Origin: an uncultured Candidatus Pelagibacter sp.
GTDB lineage: Bacteria > Pseudomonadota > Alphaproteobacteria > Pelagibacterales > Pelagibacteraceae
Assembly (NCBI GenBank): GCA_905616455.1
Contig: CAJQSW010000004.1
Coordinates: 1 to 52,936 of the forward strand
Direction of reading: 5' to 3'
DNA length: 52,936 nt
Shown in pieces: positions 20,018 to 28,727 of this stretch (positions are counted from its first letter, which is position 1; each line of letters begins with the position of its first letter). Position numbers and translations under genes: made by a program. The notes below the pieces were generated by a model. That model saw nothing but the letters and a program-made list of their open reading frames with translations, was not told the origin of the DNA and made no database searches.

Positions 20018-21145
20018 ATGAAAAAATTAAGTAAACTATTACTTGCTCTATCTTTTGTACTTTCTATCACAACTTCAGCATTTGCAGTTACTGTAGTGTC
20101 TTGGGGTGGTGCTTACACTGAAAGTCAAAAATTAGGGTACGGCGATCCTACTGCTAAAAAACTTGGAATACCTGTTAATTGGGTAGACTACACAGGTGGA
20201 TTATCAGAGATCAAAGCTCAAAAAGAAGCTGGAAAAATCACTTGGGACATCATTGATGTGTACGCAAAAGACACTATCATTGGATGTGATGAAGGAATTT
20301 TTGTTGAATTCGATTTCGACAAAGACTTCGCACCTGCTCCAGATGGAACTAAAGCTTCGGATGACTTCTTTACAGACATGCCTTCTAAATGTGCTGTAGG
20401 AAATATTTTATACTCTTGGAATTTTGCATACAATCACGACAATGAAGTTTTTGCAAAAAAACAACCTAAGACTATGAAAGACTTTTTTAATACTAAAAAG
20501 TTTCCTGGAAAAAGATCTATTTACAAAGGTGCAATGTCTAACATAGAATTTGCTATGGCAGCCATGGGTACAAAAGCTGGTAAAGGTGGATCTAAAATCT
20601 ATGACAAACTTGCAAAAGATGGTGGAGTTGATAAAGCAATAGCTAAAATCAAAGCACTATGTGATGATCCAAAAGGCGGATGTGTATTCTGGAATGCTGG
20701 AGCTCAGCCACCAGAACTATTAGCTAATGGTGAAGTTATCATGGCTACTGGTTGGAATGGTAGATTCTTTAATGCGCAAATGGAAGGAACTCCAATTACG
20801 CAAGTATGGGATACTCAAATTCTTGACTATGAATATTTTGCTATGGTTAAAGGTGGACCTAACGATGCCAATGGTAAAGCTATGAAAGTTCTTAGAGAAA
20901 TGACAAGTACTGAAGGTCTAGCAGGAAGTGCTAAGTATATTGCTTACGCTCCTTGGAGAAAATCTTCAATCGCTATCATGGAAGCAGGAGAACCTTGGTT
21001 CAAAGATGGTAAAACAAGCATGGTACAACACATGCCTACAGCACCTGCGAACACTAAATCATATGCTCTTATGAACCCTAATTTCTGGGCAGATAACCAG
21101 GATGAAATTGGTGAAAAGTGGGAAGCTATGAAAGCTGGTCTGTAA
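20018..21145 (+). CDS. potD: Periplasmic solute-binding protein, PotD type
   Basis: 375 aa. The signal peptide ends AFA at residue 23. The mature protein begins VTVVSWGGAYTESQK, the typical start of the polyamine/opine-type extracellular binding proteins. Later motifs include DIIDVYAKD, VGNILYSWNFAYN, KKFPGKRSIYKG and a C-terminal NPNFWADNQDEIGEKWEAMK. It delivers its ligand to the two permeases. It has its own promoter, the best Shine-Dalgarno in the area and its own terminator, consistent with high expression. The ligand is not certain: polyamine is the family default, but the DoeA-like neighbour and distant ureohydrolase allow other amine or guanidino compounds. Confidence 0.87.
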   Translation: MKKLSKLLLALSFVLSITTSAFAVTVVSWGGAYTESQKLGYGDPTAKKLGIPVNWVDYTGGLSEIKAQKEAGKITWDIIDVYAKDTIIGCDEGIFVEFDFDKDFAPAPDGTKASDDFFTDMPSKCAVGNILYSWNFAYNHDNEVFAKKQPKTMKDFFNTKKFPGKRSIYKGAMSNIEFAMAAMGTKAGKGGSKIYDKLAKDGGVDKAIAKIKALCDDPKGGCVFWNAGAQPPELLANGEVIMATGWNGRFFNAQMEGTPITQVWDTQILDYEYFAMVKGGPNDANGKAMKVLREMTSTEGLAGSAKYIAYAPWRKSSIAIMEAGEPWFKDGKTSMVQHMPTAPANTKSYALMNPNFWADNQDEIGEKWEAMKAGL

Positions 21146-21178
21146 TTTAATTATAGATTAGATTTTTAATAAAATTTA

Positions 21179-21210
21179 GGGCGGTTAGAAAATAACTGCC
21201 CTTTTTTTTT
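21179..21210 (+). terminator. Intrinsic terminator between binding protein and permease genes
   Basis: GGGCGGTTA (21179-21187) pairs with TAACTGCCC (21193-21201), with one G-T wobble, around loop GAAAA. Nine Ts follow (21202-21210). It lies 34 nt after the binding-protein stop and 5 nt before the permease ATG at 21216, so permease expression requires read-through. Confidence 0.9.
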
Positions 21211-21215
21211 AAATT

Positions 21216-22463
21216 ATGAGCACAGAACAAATTTTATCATCAGACGGAATACCCTTAGAAATCAGTTTAAAGAAAGCTGAAAGAAAAAATAAGATTAAAG
21301 CAATGTTGCTTGTGGCACCTTTGTTTTTATTTATTTTGATTACTTATCTAATTCCTATTGGTGACATGTTATTTAGAAGCATTGATGACCGTATGATTTC
21401 AAGTAAGCTACCAAATACCTTTGCAGCGCTTGCAAAATGGGATGGTAAAGAATTGCCAGATGAATCTACATATGAGGCTTTTTATAAAGATTTCTATCCA
21501 CTAGCGATTGCGAAAGAATCAGGAAAATTATACCAAAGATTAAATTATGAAAAGTCTGGTTTTAGTAGTGGATTAAAAAAAACAAATAGAAAAATTAAAA
21601 AATTTGAAAAGGGCAATTATAAAGAACAGTTTATGGCAACTCATAAGATTTGGAATAATGTTGAATATTGGGTTGCATTAAAAAATACTGCTCCTAATTG
21701 GTCTTATGCTAAATATTTAAAAGGTGTTGATCTAAAATTAGATCCAGACAGAAACATAGTTCAAATGCCAGAAAACAGAAAAATTTACAAAACTTTATGG
21801 CTTAGGACTTTAAAAGTAGCTTTTTTTGTTACCATATTTTGTTTTATACTTTCATATCCAATTGCCCATTTATTGGCAACTTTGCCTATGAAATATAGTA
21901 ATTTATTAATGATTTGTGTCCTATTACCTTTCTGGACTTCACTACTTGTTAGAACATCTAGTTGGATGGTTTTATTGCAGCAACAAGGCCCTATCAATGA
22001 CTTAATAGTTATGCTCGGACTTACGGCTAATGATGCACGACCAGAATTAATGTATAATGTTGTTGGAACATTTGTTGCTATGACTCAAATTTTGTTACCT
22101 TTTATGGTTCTTCCTCTTTACAGCGTGATGAAAACTATATCTCCAAGTTTAATGAGAGCTGGAAAGTCTTTAGGAGGCACACCATTTGTTGCTTTTAGAA
22201 AGATATATTTTCCCTTAACAGTTCCTGGAATAGGTGCTGGATCACTATTAGTATTTATTTTAGCAATTGGATATTATATCACGCCAGCATTAGTTGGTGG
22301 AGCTAGTGGTTCACTTATAAGTAATACAATTGCTTATCATATGAAAAGTTCTTTAGACTGGGCATTTGCCTCTGCACTAGGAGCAATGTTACTTGCTGGA
22401 GTTTTAGTAATTTACTGGCTTTATAATAAATTAGTAGGAATAGATAATATTAAACTAGGATAA
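21216..22463 (+). CDS. potB: ABC transporter permease, PotB type with large periplasmic insertion
   Basis: 415 aa, versus about 285 for E. coli PotB. TM1 is around residues 29-50. A hydrophilic stretch of roughly 130 residues follows (about 53-188, rich in Lys, Trp and Tyr). The remaining helices then begin at LRTLKVAFFVTIFCFILSYPIAHLLA. The BPD transporter loop (EAA-like, RAGKSLGGTPFVAFRKIYFPLTVPGIGAG) is intact and would contact the ATPase. The insertion lies on the periplasmic side and could bind the solute receptor. The next permease begins 5 nt downstream. Confidence 0.87.
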   Translation: MSTEQILSSDGIPLEISLKKAERKNKIKAMLLVAPLFLFILITYLIPIGDMLFRSIDDRMISSKLPNTFAALAKWDGKELPDESTYEAFYKDFYPLAIAKESGKLYQRLNYEKSGFSSGLKKTNRKIKKFEKGNYKEQFMATHKIWNNVEYWVALKNTAPNWSYAKYLKGVDLKLDPDRNIVQMPENRKIYKTLWLRTLKVAFFVTIFCFILSYPIAHLLATLPMKYSNLLMICVLLPFWTSLLVRTSSWMVLLQQQGPINDLIVMLGLTANDARPELMYNVVGTFVAMTQILLPFMVLPLYSVMKTISPSLMRAGKSLGGTPFVAFRKIYFPLTVPGIGAGSLLVFILAIGYYITPALVGGASGSLISNTIAYHMKSSLDWAFASALGAMLLAGVLVIYWLYNKLVGIDNIKLG

Positions 22464-22467
22464 ATTT

Positions 22468-23322
22468 ATGTCATTACCAAATTATACACCCCTACACTAT
22501 AGAATATGGCACTATACATATTTAACAATTTGTGGTTTGGTATTTTTTTTTTTAATAGCACCACTATTTGTAATACTACCACTTTCATTTAATGCAGAAC
22601 AATACATTCATTTTTCTGCAGGAATGATAGCACTTGACCCCGATGCATTTTCGTTAAGATGGTATGAGGATATGATTTGGGGTACTAAAAATCCTTGGGG
22701 GCTCGCTGCAAAAAATAGTATTATCATAGCCTTCTTTGCAACCATAGGATCAACAATTCTAGGAACAGTAGCTGCATTAGGATTAAGTAGTAGACACATG
22801 CCACACAAAGCAGCGTTTATGGCTGTGTTGATCTCACCAATGATAGTTCCACTTATTATTTCAGGAACAGCAATATTTTTCTTTATGGCAAAGGTTGGAT
22901 TGGCCTCAACGTTTACTGGAATTATTTTGGCACATATTATTTTAGGAACACCATTTGTTGTGATTACAGTAACTGCAACACTGACGGGATTTGACCACAG
23001 TGTAACAAGAGCAGCCGCAAGTCTTGGAAGTAATCCTGTAAATACTTTTATGAAAGTTACGCTACCATTAATATTACCAGGTGTGATTTCGGGTGCTTTA
23101 TTTGCGTTCGTAACTTCTTTTGATGAAGTTGTAGTGGTAATGTTTTTAGCAGGACTTGAAAATACAACGATACCTATTCAAATGTGGGTAGGCTTAAGAG
23201 AGCAGTTAAGTCCAACAATTTTAGCTGTAGCAACTTGTTTGATTATTATGTCTACTTTAATTCTAGTTACGGCTGAATTATTAAGAAGAAGATCAGAACG
23301 ACTTAGAGGAATTAATCAGTAA
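22468..23322 (+). CDS. potC: ABC transporter permease, PotC type
   Basis: 284 aa, about six transmembrane helices, the normal size. The EAA loop reads RAAASLGSNPVNTFMKVTLPLILPGVISG, followed by FAFVTSFDEVVVVMFLAG and the conserved PIQMW segment. It pairs with the upstream permease to form the membrane channel. It is the last gene of this plus-strand transporter set. No clear terminator was seen in the 118 bp before the convergent coiled-coil gene. Confidence 0.9.
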   Translation: MSLPNYTPLHYRIWHYTYLTICGLVFFFLIAPLFVILPLSFNAEQYIHFSAGMIALDPDAFSLRWYEDMIWGTKNPWGLAAKNSIIIAFFATIGSTILGTVAALGLSSRHMPHKAAFMAVLISPMIVPLIISGTAIFFFMAKVGLASTFTGIILAHIILGTPFVVITVTATLTGFDHSVTRAAASLGSNPVNTFMKVTLPLILPGVISGALFAFVTSFDEVVVVMFLAGLENTTIPIQMWVGLREQLSPTILAVATCLIIMSTLILVTAELLRRRSERLRGINQ

Positions 23323-23440
23323 TTCATTTATTAATTTTAATTTTTCAATATAAATTAGTTTGGATTTCAAATTTTATTAAAATAAAAAAAACGTAAGATA
23401 GAATTAGATATACATTATCAACTAAAAAGTCTTTGATTAA

Positions 23441-24597
23441 TTAATTTTGTTCGTTTTCTTCTTTTTTTATTTCATCCTCTGTTACTTCTTCTTTCTTTTC
23501 TTCTTTTTTAAAGGCTATTATTTTTTGACTATCTTCTTTTTCTTTAATTAATTGGTCATTAAATTTTTTTATTAGCTCTTCCTCTTTTCTTATTTGTTCA
23601 TTATCAAATTTTATTTCCCATTCTTTTATTCTTTGTTCTTCATCCTTAAATCTTTTTTCTTCAATAACTCTAGCTTCAATTTTTTTTTGTTCTTCTAAAT
23701 TTCTTAGGTTAATCTCTTCTTCTTTTAATTGTAATTCTTCTTCTCTTTTTCTATGATTAAGATCTTTTAATTTTAATTCTTTAAGCTCTTCTATTTCTTG
23801 TTGTTCTTTTAGCTTAAATTCTTTCTCTTTTTCTCTTAGATCATCTGCTTCTTGTAATATTTGTATTTCTTTCTCTCTTAATCTTTGAGCCCCAATTTTT
23901 TTTATATTCTGTTCTATTTCTTCAAGTTTTTTCTCTTGATATCTTAATTTATGCTCTTCTTCATTTAATCTTTGCTCTTCTTTTTTTTGCTTATTAATTT
24001 CAATATCTTTTAATCTTTGTTCTTCATCTTTTATTTTTTGTTTTGTTTCACGTACATTAAGTCGTTCAAGAGCCATTAATTTATCACGTTCAGATTTTAC
24101 TCTTTGTTGCTCTTGACGTATTCTTTGTTTTTCAAAAAATTCTGACCGTAATTTTTCTTCTTTTAACTTTAAATCATCCTGTCTTTCTTTTTCTTCATCT
24201 TCGTCTCTTAGTTTTTGTTCTTCAGCTTTTATTCTTTGAGCTTCAAGTTTAATTTTTTTTCTTTCAATTTGCTGTTGCTGTTTTGTAATTTTTATTTTTT
24301 GTTTTTCTTGTCTTTCTATTTTTTGTTTTTCTTCATTTAATGCATTTAATTCATTTTGTTTTATTAATTTTATTTCTTCTATTTTTTGCTTCTCTTTTTC
24401 ATTTCTTTAATCTTTTCTTTTTTTAATAATTCAATTTTTTTTTGTTCTTTTTTCTTAATATTTTTTTTGAAACTATTATATTTTTCTTTTAAAGATAAGG
24501 ATGTAATTTTTTTAAGAACTATTAATGGTTGTTCAATTAATTTTTTTTTACTTAAATTGAAACTTTTCTTAAATGTATTACTTAAGTTATTTTTCAC
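23441..24597 (-). pseudogene. Lys/Glu-rich coiled-coil protein gene, apparently split by a one-base frameshift
   Basis: The 5' part starts at GTG 24597 and gives 72 aa ending KEMKKRSKK before a stop at 24379-24381. A second frame, open from 24406 down to the stop at 23441-23443, encodes continuous Glu/Lys/Arg/Gln-rich coiled coil. Its first ATG is only at 24076 (211 aa remain). The frames differ by -1 and meet at an A6 tract (minus strand; T6 at 24382-24387). With one more A the reading would be continuous, RSKKIEEIK, giving about 385 aa. No catalytic motif is seen; it may be structural. It could be a true lesion, phase variation, ribosomal slippage or a sequencing error. Confidence 0.6.
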
Positions 24598-24678
24598 ATG
24601 TGCAGTTCATCAATTTTAGATTGATAAAAATAGTAATAAACTGACTAAAATGGGTTCAACTTGAGATTTTAATTTTTA

Positions 24679-25323
24679 TTAATTGAGCATTTTAAAGGAA
24701 TTAATGAAGTCAGGTCTCAATATATACTCAGAATGTCTTTGGTTTTTTATTTTTTTTAAAACTTCTAAACCAAAAAGAACTTTGCCAACTGGTGTGTACT
24801 CTCCTTCAAATAACGGCTCATCTTGTAGAATTATAAAAAATTGACTGTCTTCAGTATCATTTTTAAATGTTCGAGCTAATCCAACGCTACCTTTTGTATA
24901 ATTAAAATTGCTATCTATTTCTGACTTGATTGTTCCCATACCTGATTTTCCTGTACCAATTTTCTGATAATTTAAAGATCCCTTTTTTCCAAACTCTAAG
25001 TCACCAGCTTGAACAAGTTTGTTTTTAATTACCCTATGAAAAGCAATATTTTCATAAGCATTAGATCTAATTAAAGTCATGAATCTTTCAACTCCATATG
25101 GAGAGATATTTGGATAAAGTTCTATAATTACATTTCCACAGGGTGCGTTCAAAATTGCAATATTATTTGGTTTTTTAAAATTAATATCTTTTGGGTCAAA
25201 GTTTTTGACAAATAAACACTCATTCTTAAGCATAAAGTATATAGCAAAAGTCGTAATTCCTAACAAAATTAAAAAAACAAAAATTATTTTTTCAGATTTA
25301 GAAGCATTAATTTTTTTAATCAT
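24679..25323 (-). CDS. Membrane-anchored cyclophilin-type peptidyl-prolyl isomerase
   Basis: 214 aa. A single N-terminal membrane helix (about residues 12-31) is followed by a cyclophilin domain: GNVIIELYPNISPYGVERFM, AFHRVIKNKLVQAGD and SQFFIILQDEPLFEGEYTPVGKV. The catalytic Arg lies in FHRV. The domain should face the periplasm and assist folding of exported proteins. It starts directly after the stop of the metallopeptidase-like gene upstream, so the two are likely one transcript. Confidence 0.87.
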   Translation of the reverse strand: MIKKINASKSEKIIFVFLILLGITTFAIYFMLKNECLFVKNFDPKDINFKKPNNIAILNAPCGNVIIELYPNISPYGVERFMTLIRSNAYENIAFHRVIKNKLVQAGDLEFGKKGSLNYQKIGTGKSGMGTIKSEIDSNFNYTKGSVGLARTFKNDTEDSQFFIILQDEPLFEGEYTPVGKVLFGLEVLKKIKNQRHSEYILRPDFINSFKMLN

Positions 25324-26061
25324 TTAAAATGTAAAAGAACTATCTATTTGTTTTATCTTATTTTTGATATATGAAATTTTATTATCTAAAATTGAATCTT
25401 GTTTACGGAATTGATCAATTTTATTTTTTTTAAAAATAATCATATGTGAATAAACTTCAGCCATGTCCTCTGATGCTGTGGACTTGGAATATTCTGTAAA
25501 AAAACCTCTTGTTTTCTTATATGTTTTTAACCCCAACTTGTTTGTACACGTAGAACATTTTGCATATTTAAAATTTGGATTATTAAATTTAATCCACTCT
25601 TCGTCATTAAAAATTTCTTTATATTGAAGATACATTATATGAAAAACCTCATGATGAATTACTCTTTCAAAGTAATCTTCATTAAATTTAATATCTAGTA
25701 TTAATGTTTTCATTACATTGTCAGGTATACCTGCTGTATATAACTCTGAAATAGATAAATTTTGACAAAGGACAATATATTTTAGATTAATTTTTTTTAA
25801 ATAATCATAAGAATATTTACTAAGATTTTTATAAACAGTTCTGTATTTTATTTCTAAATCTTTTTTATTTGGATTTGAGCAAACAATATTTTTTTGAGTA
25901 CCTAGCCTAAAAGGTGCGCTCGCATAAAAATATTTAAGTTTATTTTTAGTATTAATTTCATAAATCTCTAAGTTAGGTATCTTAATTATATTGTAGATAG
26001 TATTTGCTTTTATGGGGGTTATAAAAAAGATTAATAGTAAAATAACTCTTAATATGTTCAT
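25324..26061 (-). CDS. Putative exported zinc metallopeptidase, uncharacterised
   Basis: 245 aa from ATG 26061. The frame is open to 26145, but that would overlap the divergent ureohydrolase gene and bury the signal peptide; MNILRVILLLIFFITPIKA fits an export signal. A gluzincin-like core is present: HHEVFHIMY (HExxH) and, further on, SEDMAEVY, which could supply the third zinc ligand. Four Cys occur in the mature part, including CSTC. The family was not recognised. It is placed ahead of a periplasmic-facing cyclophilin, which suggests a role in the cell envelope. Confidence 0.6.
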   Translation of the reverse strand: MNILRVILLLIFFITPIKANTIYNIIKIPNLEIYEINTKNKLKYFYASAPFRLGTQKNIVCSNPNKKDLEIKYRTVYKNLSKYSYDYLKKINLKYIVLCQNLSISELYTAGIPDNVMKTLILDIKFNEDYFERVIHHEVFHIMYLQYKEIFNDEEWIKFNNPNFKYAKCSTCTNKLGLKTYKKTRGFFTEYSKSTASEDMAEVYSHMIIFKKNKIDQFRKQDSILDNKISYIKNKIKQIDSSFTF

Positions 26062-26117
26062 AATATAAAAATAGAAGATATTCCAATTTGATAGAATATG
26101 GTACATTTTATTTATAA

Positions 26118-27083
26118 ATGAAAAAAGATAGAAACAATAATCCAATTCAACCTGTTAGTGGAACTAAAGTTCCCAGATTCGCTGGACCATCTACCTTTGC
26201 AAGGTTACCAGAATTAAGAGATGTAGAAAGTTGTGATGTAGCAATTGTTGGAATACCGTTTGATGCTGGAACTAGTTATAGACCAGGTGCAAGATTTGGT
26301 CCTATGAGCATTAGGCAAGCATCAAGACATTTAAGAACTAATTATCACCCTAGTTATGACGTTGAACCTTTTAAAGTTCAACAAGTTGCAGATGCGGGAG
26401 ATATAACATGTAATCCTTTTAATATCGATGAAGCTATAAAACAAATTGAGGAAGGTGCTACAGAACTTTTGAAAAAAGTTGGAGGTATCATTAGTCTAGG
26501 TGGTGATCACACAATAGCACTTCCGCTATTAAGAGCTGTAAACAAAATGAATAACGGACCAGTTGCTCTAGTGCATTTTGATGCACATCTTGATACTTGG
26601 GATACTTATTTCGGTGCTCCTTATACACATGGAACACCATTTAGAAGGGCAAGAGAAGAAAATTTATTTTTAGATGATGCTTCAATGCACGTTGGGATTA
26701 GAGGCCCTCTTTACAGCAGAGATGATATTAAAAATGATGAAGAATTTGGCTTTAAGATTATTCACTGTGATGAATTCCAGACACAGGGGATAGATAAAAT
26801 AGTAGAAAGAATTAGAAATAGGGTGGGTAATAACCCTCTATATCTATCAATAGATATAGATGTTTTGGATCCTGCTTTTGCACCAGGAACTGGCACTCCA
26901 GAAATTGCAGGTATGACCACTAGAGAAATGGTTAATGTAATAAGAGGTTTATCTGGATTAAATTTAATTTCAGCAGATGTTGTAGAAGTTTCTCCCGCAT
27001 ATGATCATGCTGAAGTTACATCTTTAGCAGCAGCAACGATTGTTTATGAGTTAACTAATTTGTTTGCAAAAGTTAAAAGATAA
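26118..27083 (+). CDS. speB: Ureohydrolase, agmatinase/guanidinobutyrase-like
   Basis: 321 aa. The binuclear manganese site is complete: GGDHTIALP, VHFDAHLDTWD and SIDIDVLDPAFAPGTGTPE. The N-terminus (RFAGPSTFARLP...GIPFDAGTSYRPGARFGP) matches the agmatinase/guanidinobutyrase branch rather than arginase. It would release urea from a guanidino compound, leaving an amine. The aldehyde dehydrogenase gene follows 14 nt later, suggesting that the amine or a related aldehyde is oxidised further. Exact substrate (agmatine, 4-guanidinobutanoate or another) is not resolved. Confidence 0.83.
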   Translation: MKKDRNNNPIQPVSGTKVPRFAGPSTFARLPELRDVESCDVAIVGIPFDAGTSYRPGARFGPMSIRQASRHLRTNYHPSYDVEPFKVQQVADAGDITCNPFNIDEAIKQIEEGATELLKKVGGIISLGGDHTIALPLLRAVNKMNNGPVALVHFDAHLDTWDTYFGAPYTHGTPFRRAREENLFLDDASMHVGIRGPLYSRDDIKNDEEFGFKIIHCDEFQTQGIDKIVERIRNRVGNNPLYLSIDIDVLDPAFAPGTGTPEIAGMTTREMVNVIRGLSGLNLISADVVEVSPAYDHAEVTSLAAATIVYELTNLFAKVKR

Positions 27084-27097
27084 GATATTTTTCAAAA

Positions 27098-28534
27098 ATG
27101 CTAGATCAGAGAAAATTTTATATTAACAATGAATGGGTTTCCCCAAAAAAATCAAATGATTTAAAAGTAATAGATCCTTCAACAGAAGAAGAATGTGCAG
27201 TTATATCTTTAGGTGGAGTTGAAGATGTAAATAATGCAGTTAATGCTGCAACAAAAGCATTTGAAACTTGGGCATTTTCTACGAAAGAAGAAAGATTAAA
27301 ATATCTAGAGGCTCTGTATGATGTTTATAAAAGAAGATGGACCGATATGGCTAAAGCTATTTCTCTTGAAATGGGAGCTCCTATTGATTTTTCAACACAG
27401 CTACAAGCAGGAACGGGTGCAAGTCATATAAAATCTTATATAAAAGTTTTAAAAGAATATACGTTTGAAGCTAAATTGGGAGAGCATGCTCTTAATAATA
27501 ATATTTTACGTGAACCTAAAGGTGTTTGTGCATTAATTACACCATGGAATTGGCCAATGAATCAAACTTGTTTAAAAGTAATTCCAGCTATCGCAGCTGG
27601 TTGTACAATGATACTTAAGCCTTCTGAAATAGCACCACTATCATCAATGATATTAGCAGAGATGATTGATGAAATTAAATTACCAAAAGGCGTGTTCAAT
27701 TTAATTAATGGTGATGGAGCCATTACTGGAAATGCATTAACAAGCCATCCTGATGTAAATATGATTTCATTTACAGGATCAACCAGGGCGGGCGCTTTAA
27801 TTTCTAAAAATGCTGCAAGTGACTTTAAAAGAATAAGTCTTGAACTTGGTGGCAAAGGAGCAAATATTATTTTTAAAGACGCAGATTCAGAAGCAGTTGA
27901 AAGAGGTGCATTAAGATGTTTTAGAAATACAGGTCAATCTTGCAACGCACCAACAAGAATGTTGGTAGAAAAATCTATTTATGAAGAAACTGTAGAAAGA
28001 GTAAAAAATTTTGCAAACTCAATGAAGGTTGATGTTGCTACAAAAGAAGGTGATCACATTGGACCTGTAGTTTCAAAAGCACAATTTGATAAAATTCAAT
28101 CATTAATTCAAGTAGGTATTGATGAGGGTGCTAAATTAGTTGCTGGCGGAACAGGGAAACCTGAAGGATTAGACAAAGGTTATTTTGTTAAACCCACTGC
28201 ATTTGCAAATGTTAATAATCAAATGCAAATAGCAAGAACAGAAATATTTGGACCCGTTTTATCAATCATACCTTTTGAAACAGAGGAAGAAGCCATTGCT
28301 ATTGCTAATGACACCCCTTACGGATTGTTAAACTTTATTCAAACACAAGATCATGAAAAAGCTAATAGAGTTGCTAGAAAATTAAGATCAGGAATGGTTG
28401 ATATTAATGGTGCTGGCTTAGCTCCTGATGCTCCTTTTGGGGGTTACAAGCATTCTGGAATTGGTCGTGAGGCTGGAAAATTAGGCTTAGAAGAATATTT
28501 GGAAGTTAAAGTAGTAAGCGGTTGGAACGATTAA
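27098..28534 (+). CDS. NAD(P)-dependent aldehyde dehydrogenase
   Basis: 478 aa, normal length. Motifs in order: ALITPWNWPMNQ (Asn of the catalytic tetrad), KPSEIAPLSS, FTGSTRAG, LELGGKGANI (general base Glu), GQSCNAPTRM with the nucleophilic Cys near residue 282, and EIFGPVLSI. Substrate is not set by sequence. Co-orientation and 14-nt spacing with the ureohydrolase suggest oxidation of an amino- or guanidino-aldehyde, but ALDHs are often misassigned. Confidence 0.85.
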   Translation: MLDQRKFYINNEWVSPKKSNDLKVIDPSTEEECAVISLGGVEDVNNAVNAATKAFETWAFSTKEERLKYLEALYDVYKRRWTDMAKAISLEMGAPIDFSTQLQAGTGASHIKSYIKVLKEYTFEAKLGEHALNNNILREPKGVCALITPWNWPMNQTCLKVIPAIAAGCTMILKPSEIAPLSSMILAEMIDEIKLPKGVFNLINGDGAITGNALTSHPDVNMISFTGSTRAGALISKNAASDFKRISLELGGKGANIIFKDADSEAVERGALRCFRNTGQSCNAPTRMLVEKSIYEETVERVKNFANSMKVDVATKEGDHIGPVVSKAQFDKIQSLIQVGIDEGAKLVAGGTGKPEGLDKGYFVKPTAFANVNNQMQIARTEIFGPVLSIIPFETEEEAIAIANDTPYGLLNFIQTQDHEKANRVARKLRSGMVDINGAGLAPDAPFGGYKHSGIGREAGKLGLEEYLEVKVVSGWND

Positions 28535-28582
28535 TTTGTACAAATTAGTGTTCAAAATAGTTTTTTTATAGTCAAATAAACC

Positions 28583-28703
28583 TTACTCTTATTAGTTGAT
28601 TTAATAAACCTGGAGTTGTGTAACATTAATGTTTACATAACTTTCTCAATCCATACTGTCACAGTTATAGTTACCGTAACTTATTAATAGTTAATAAGAG
28701 TAA
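28583..28703 (+). promoter_or_regulatory. Regulatory region of NCS1 permease with three dyads
   Basis: The 193-bp gap before the permease holds three dyads. TTACTCTTATTA (28583-28594) and its exact complement TAATAAGAGTAA (28692-28703) lie 97 nt apart. The perfect palindrome AACATTAATGTT is at 28622-28633, and AGTTAC-C-GTAACT is at 28669-28681. A possible promoter is TTGATT (28596-28601), 17 nt, TGTAAC (28619-28624), which would put the palindrome over the -10. A GGGAG Shine-Dalgarno stands about 9 nt before ATG 28728. Confidence 0.5.
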
Positions 28704-28727
28704 CAAAAAAAAATAGGGAGAAATAAT

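Noticed and set aside
24386..24619. 77-codon Phe/Leu-rich plus-strand frame opposite the coiled-coil gene
   Set aside because: It is the complement of Lys/Glu codons (AAA/GAA read as TTT/TTC), which always gives such hydrophobic shadows.
26062..26145. Extended start of the metallopeptidase-like gene
   Set aside because: It would overlap the divergent ureohydrolase gene and place the signal peptide internally; ATG 26061 gives a proper export signal.
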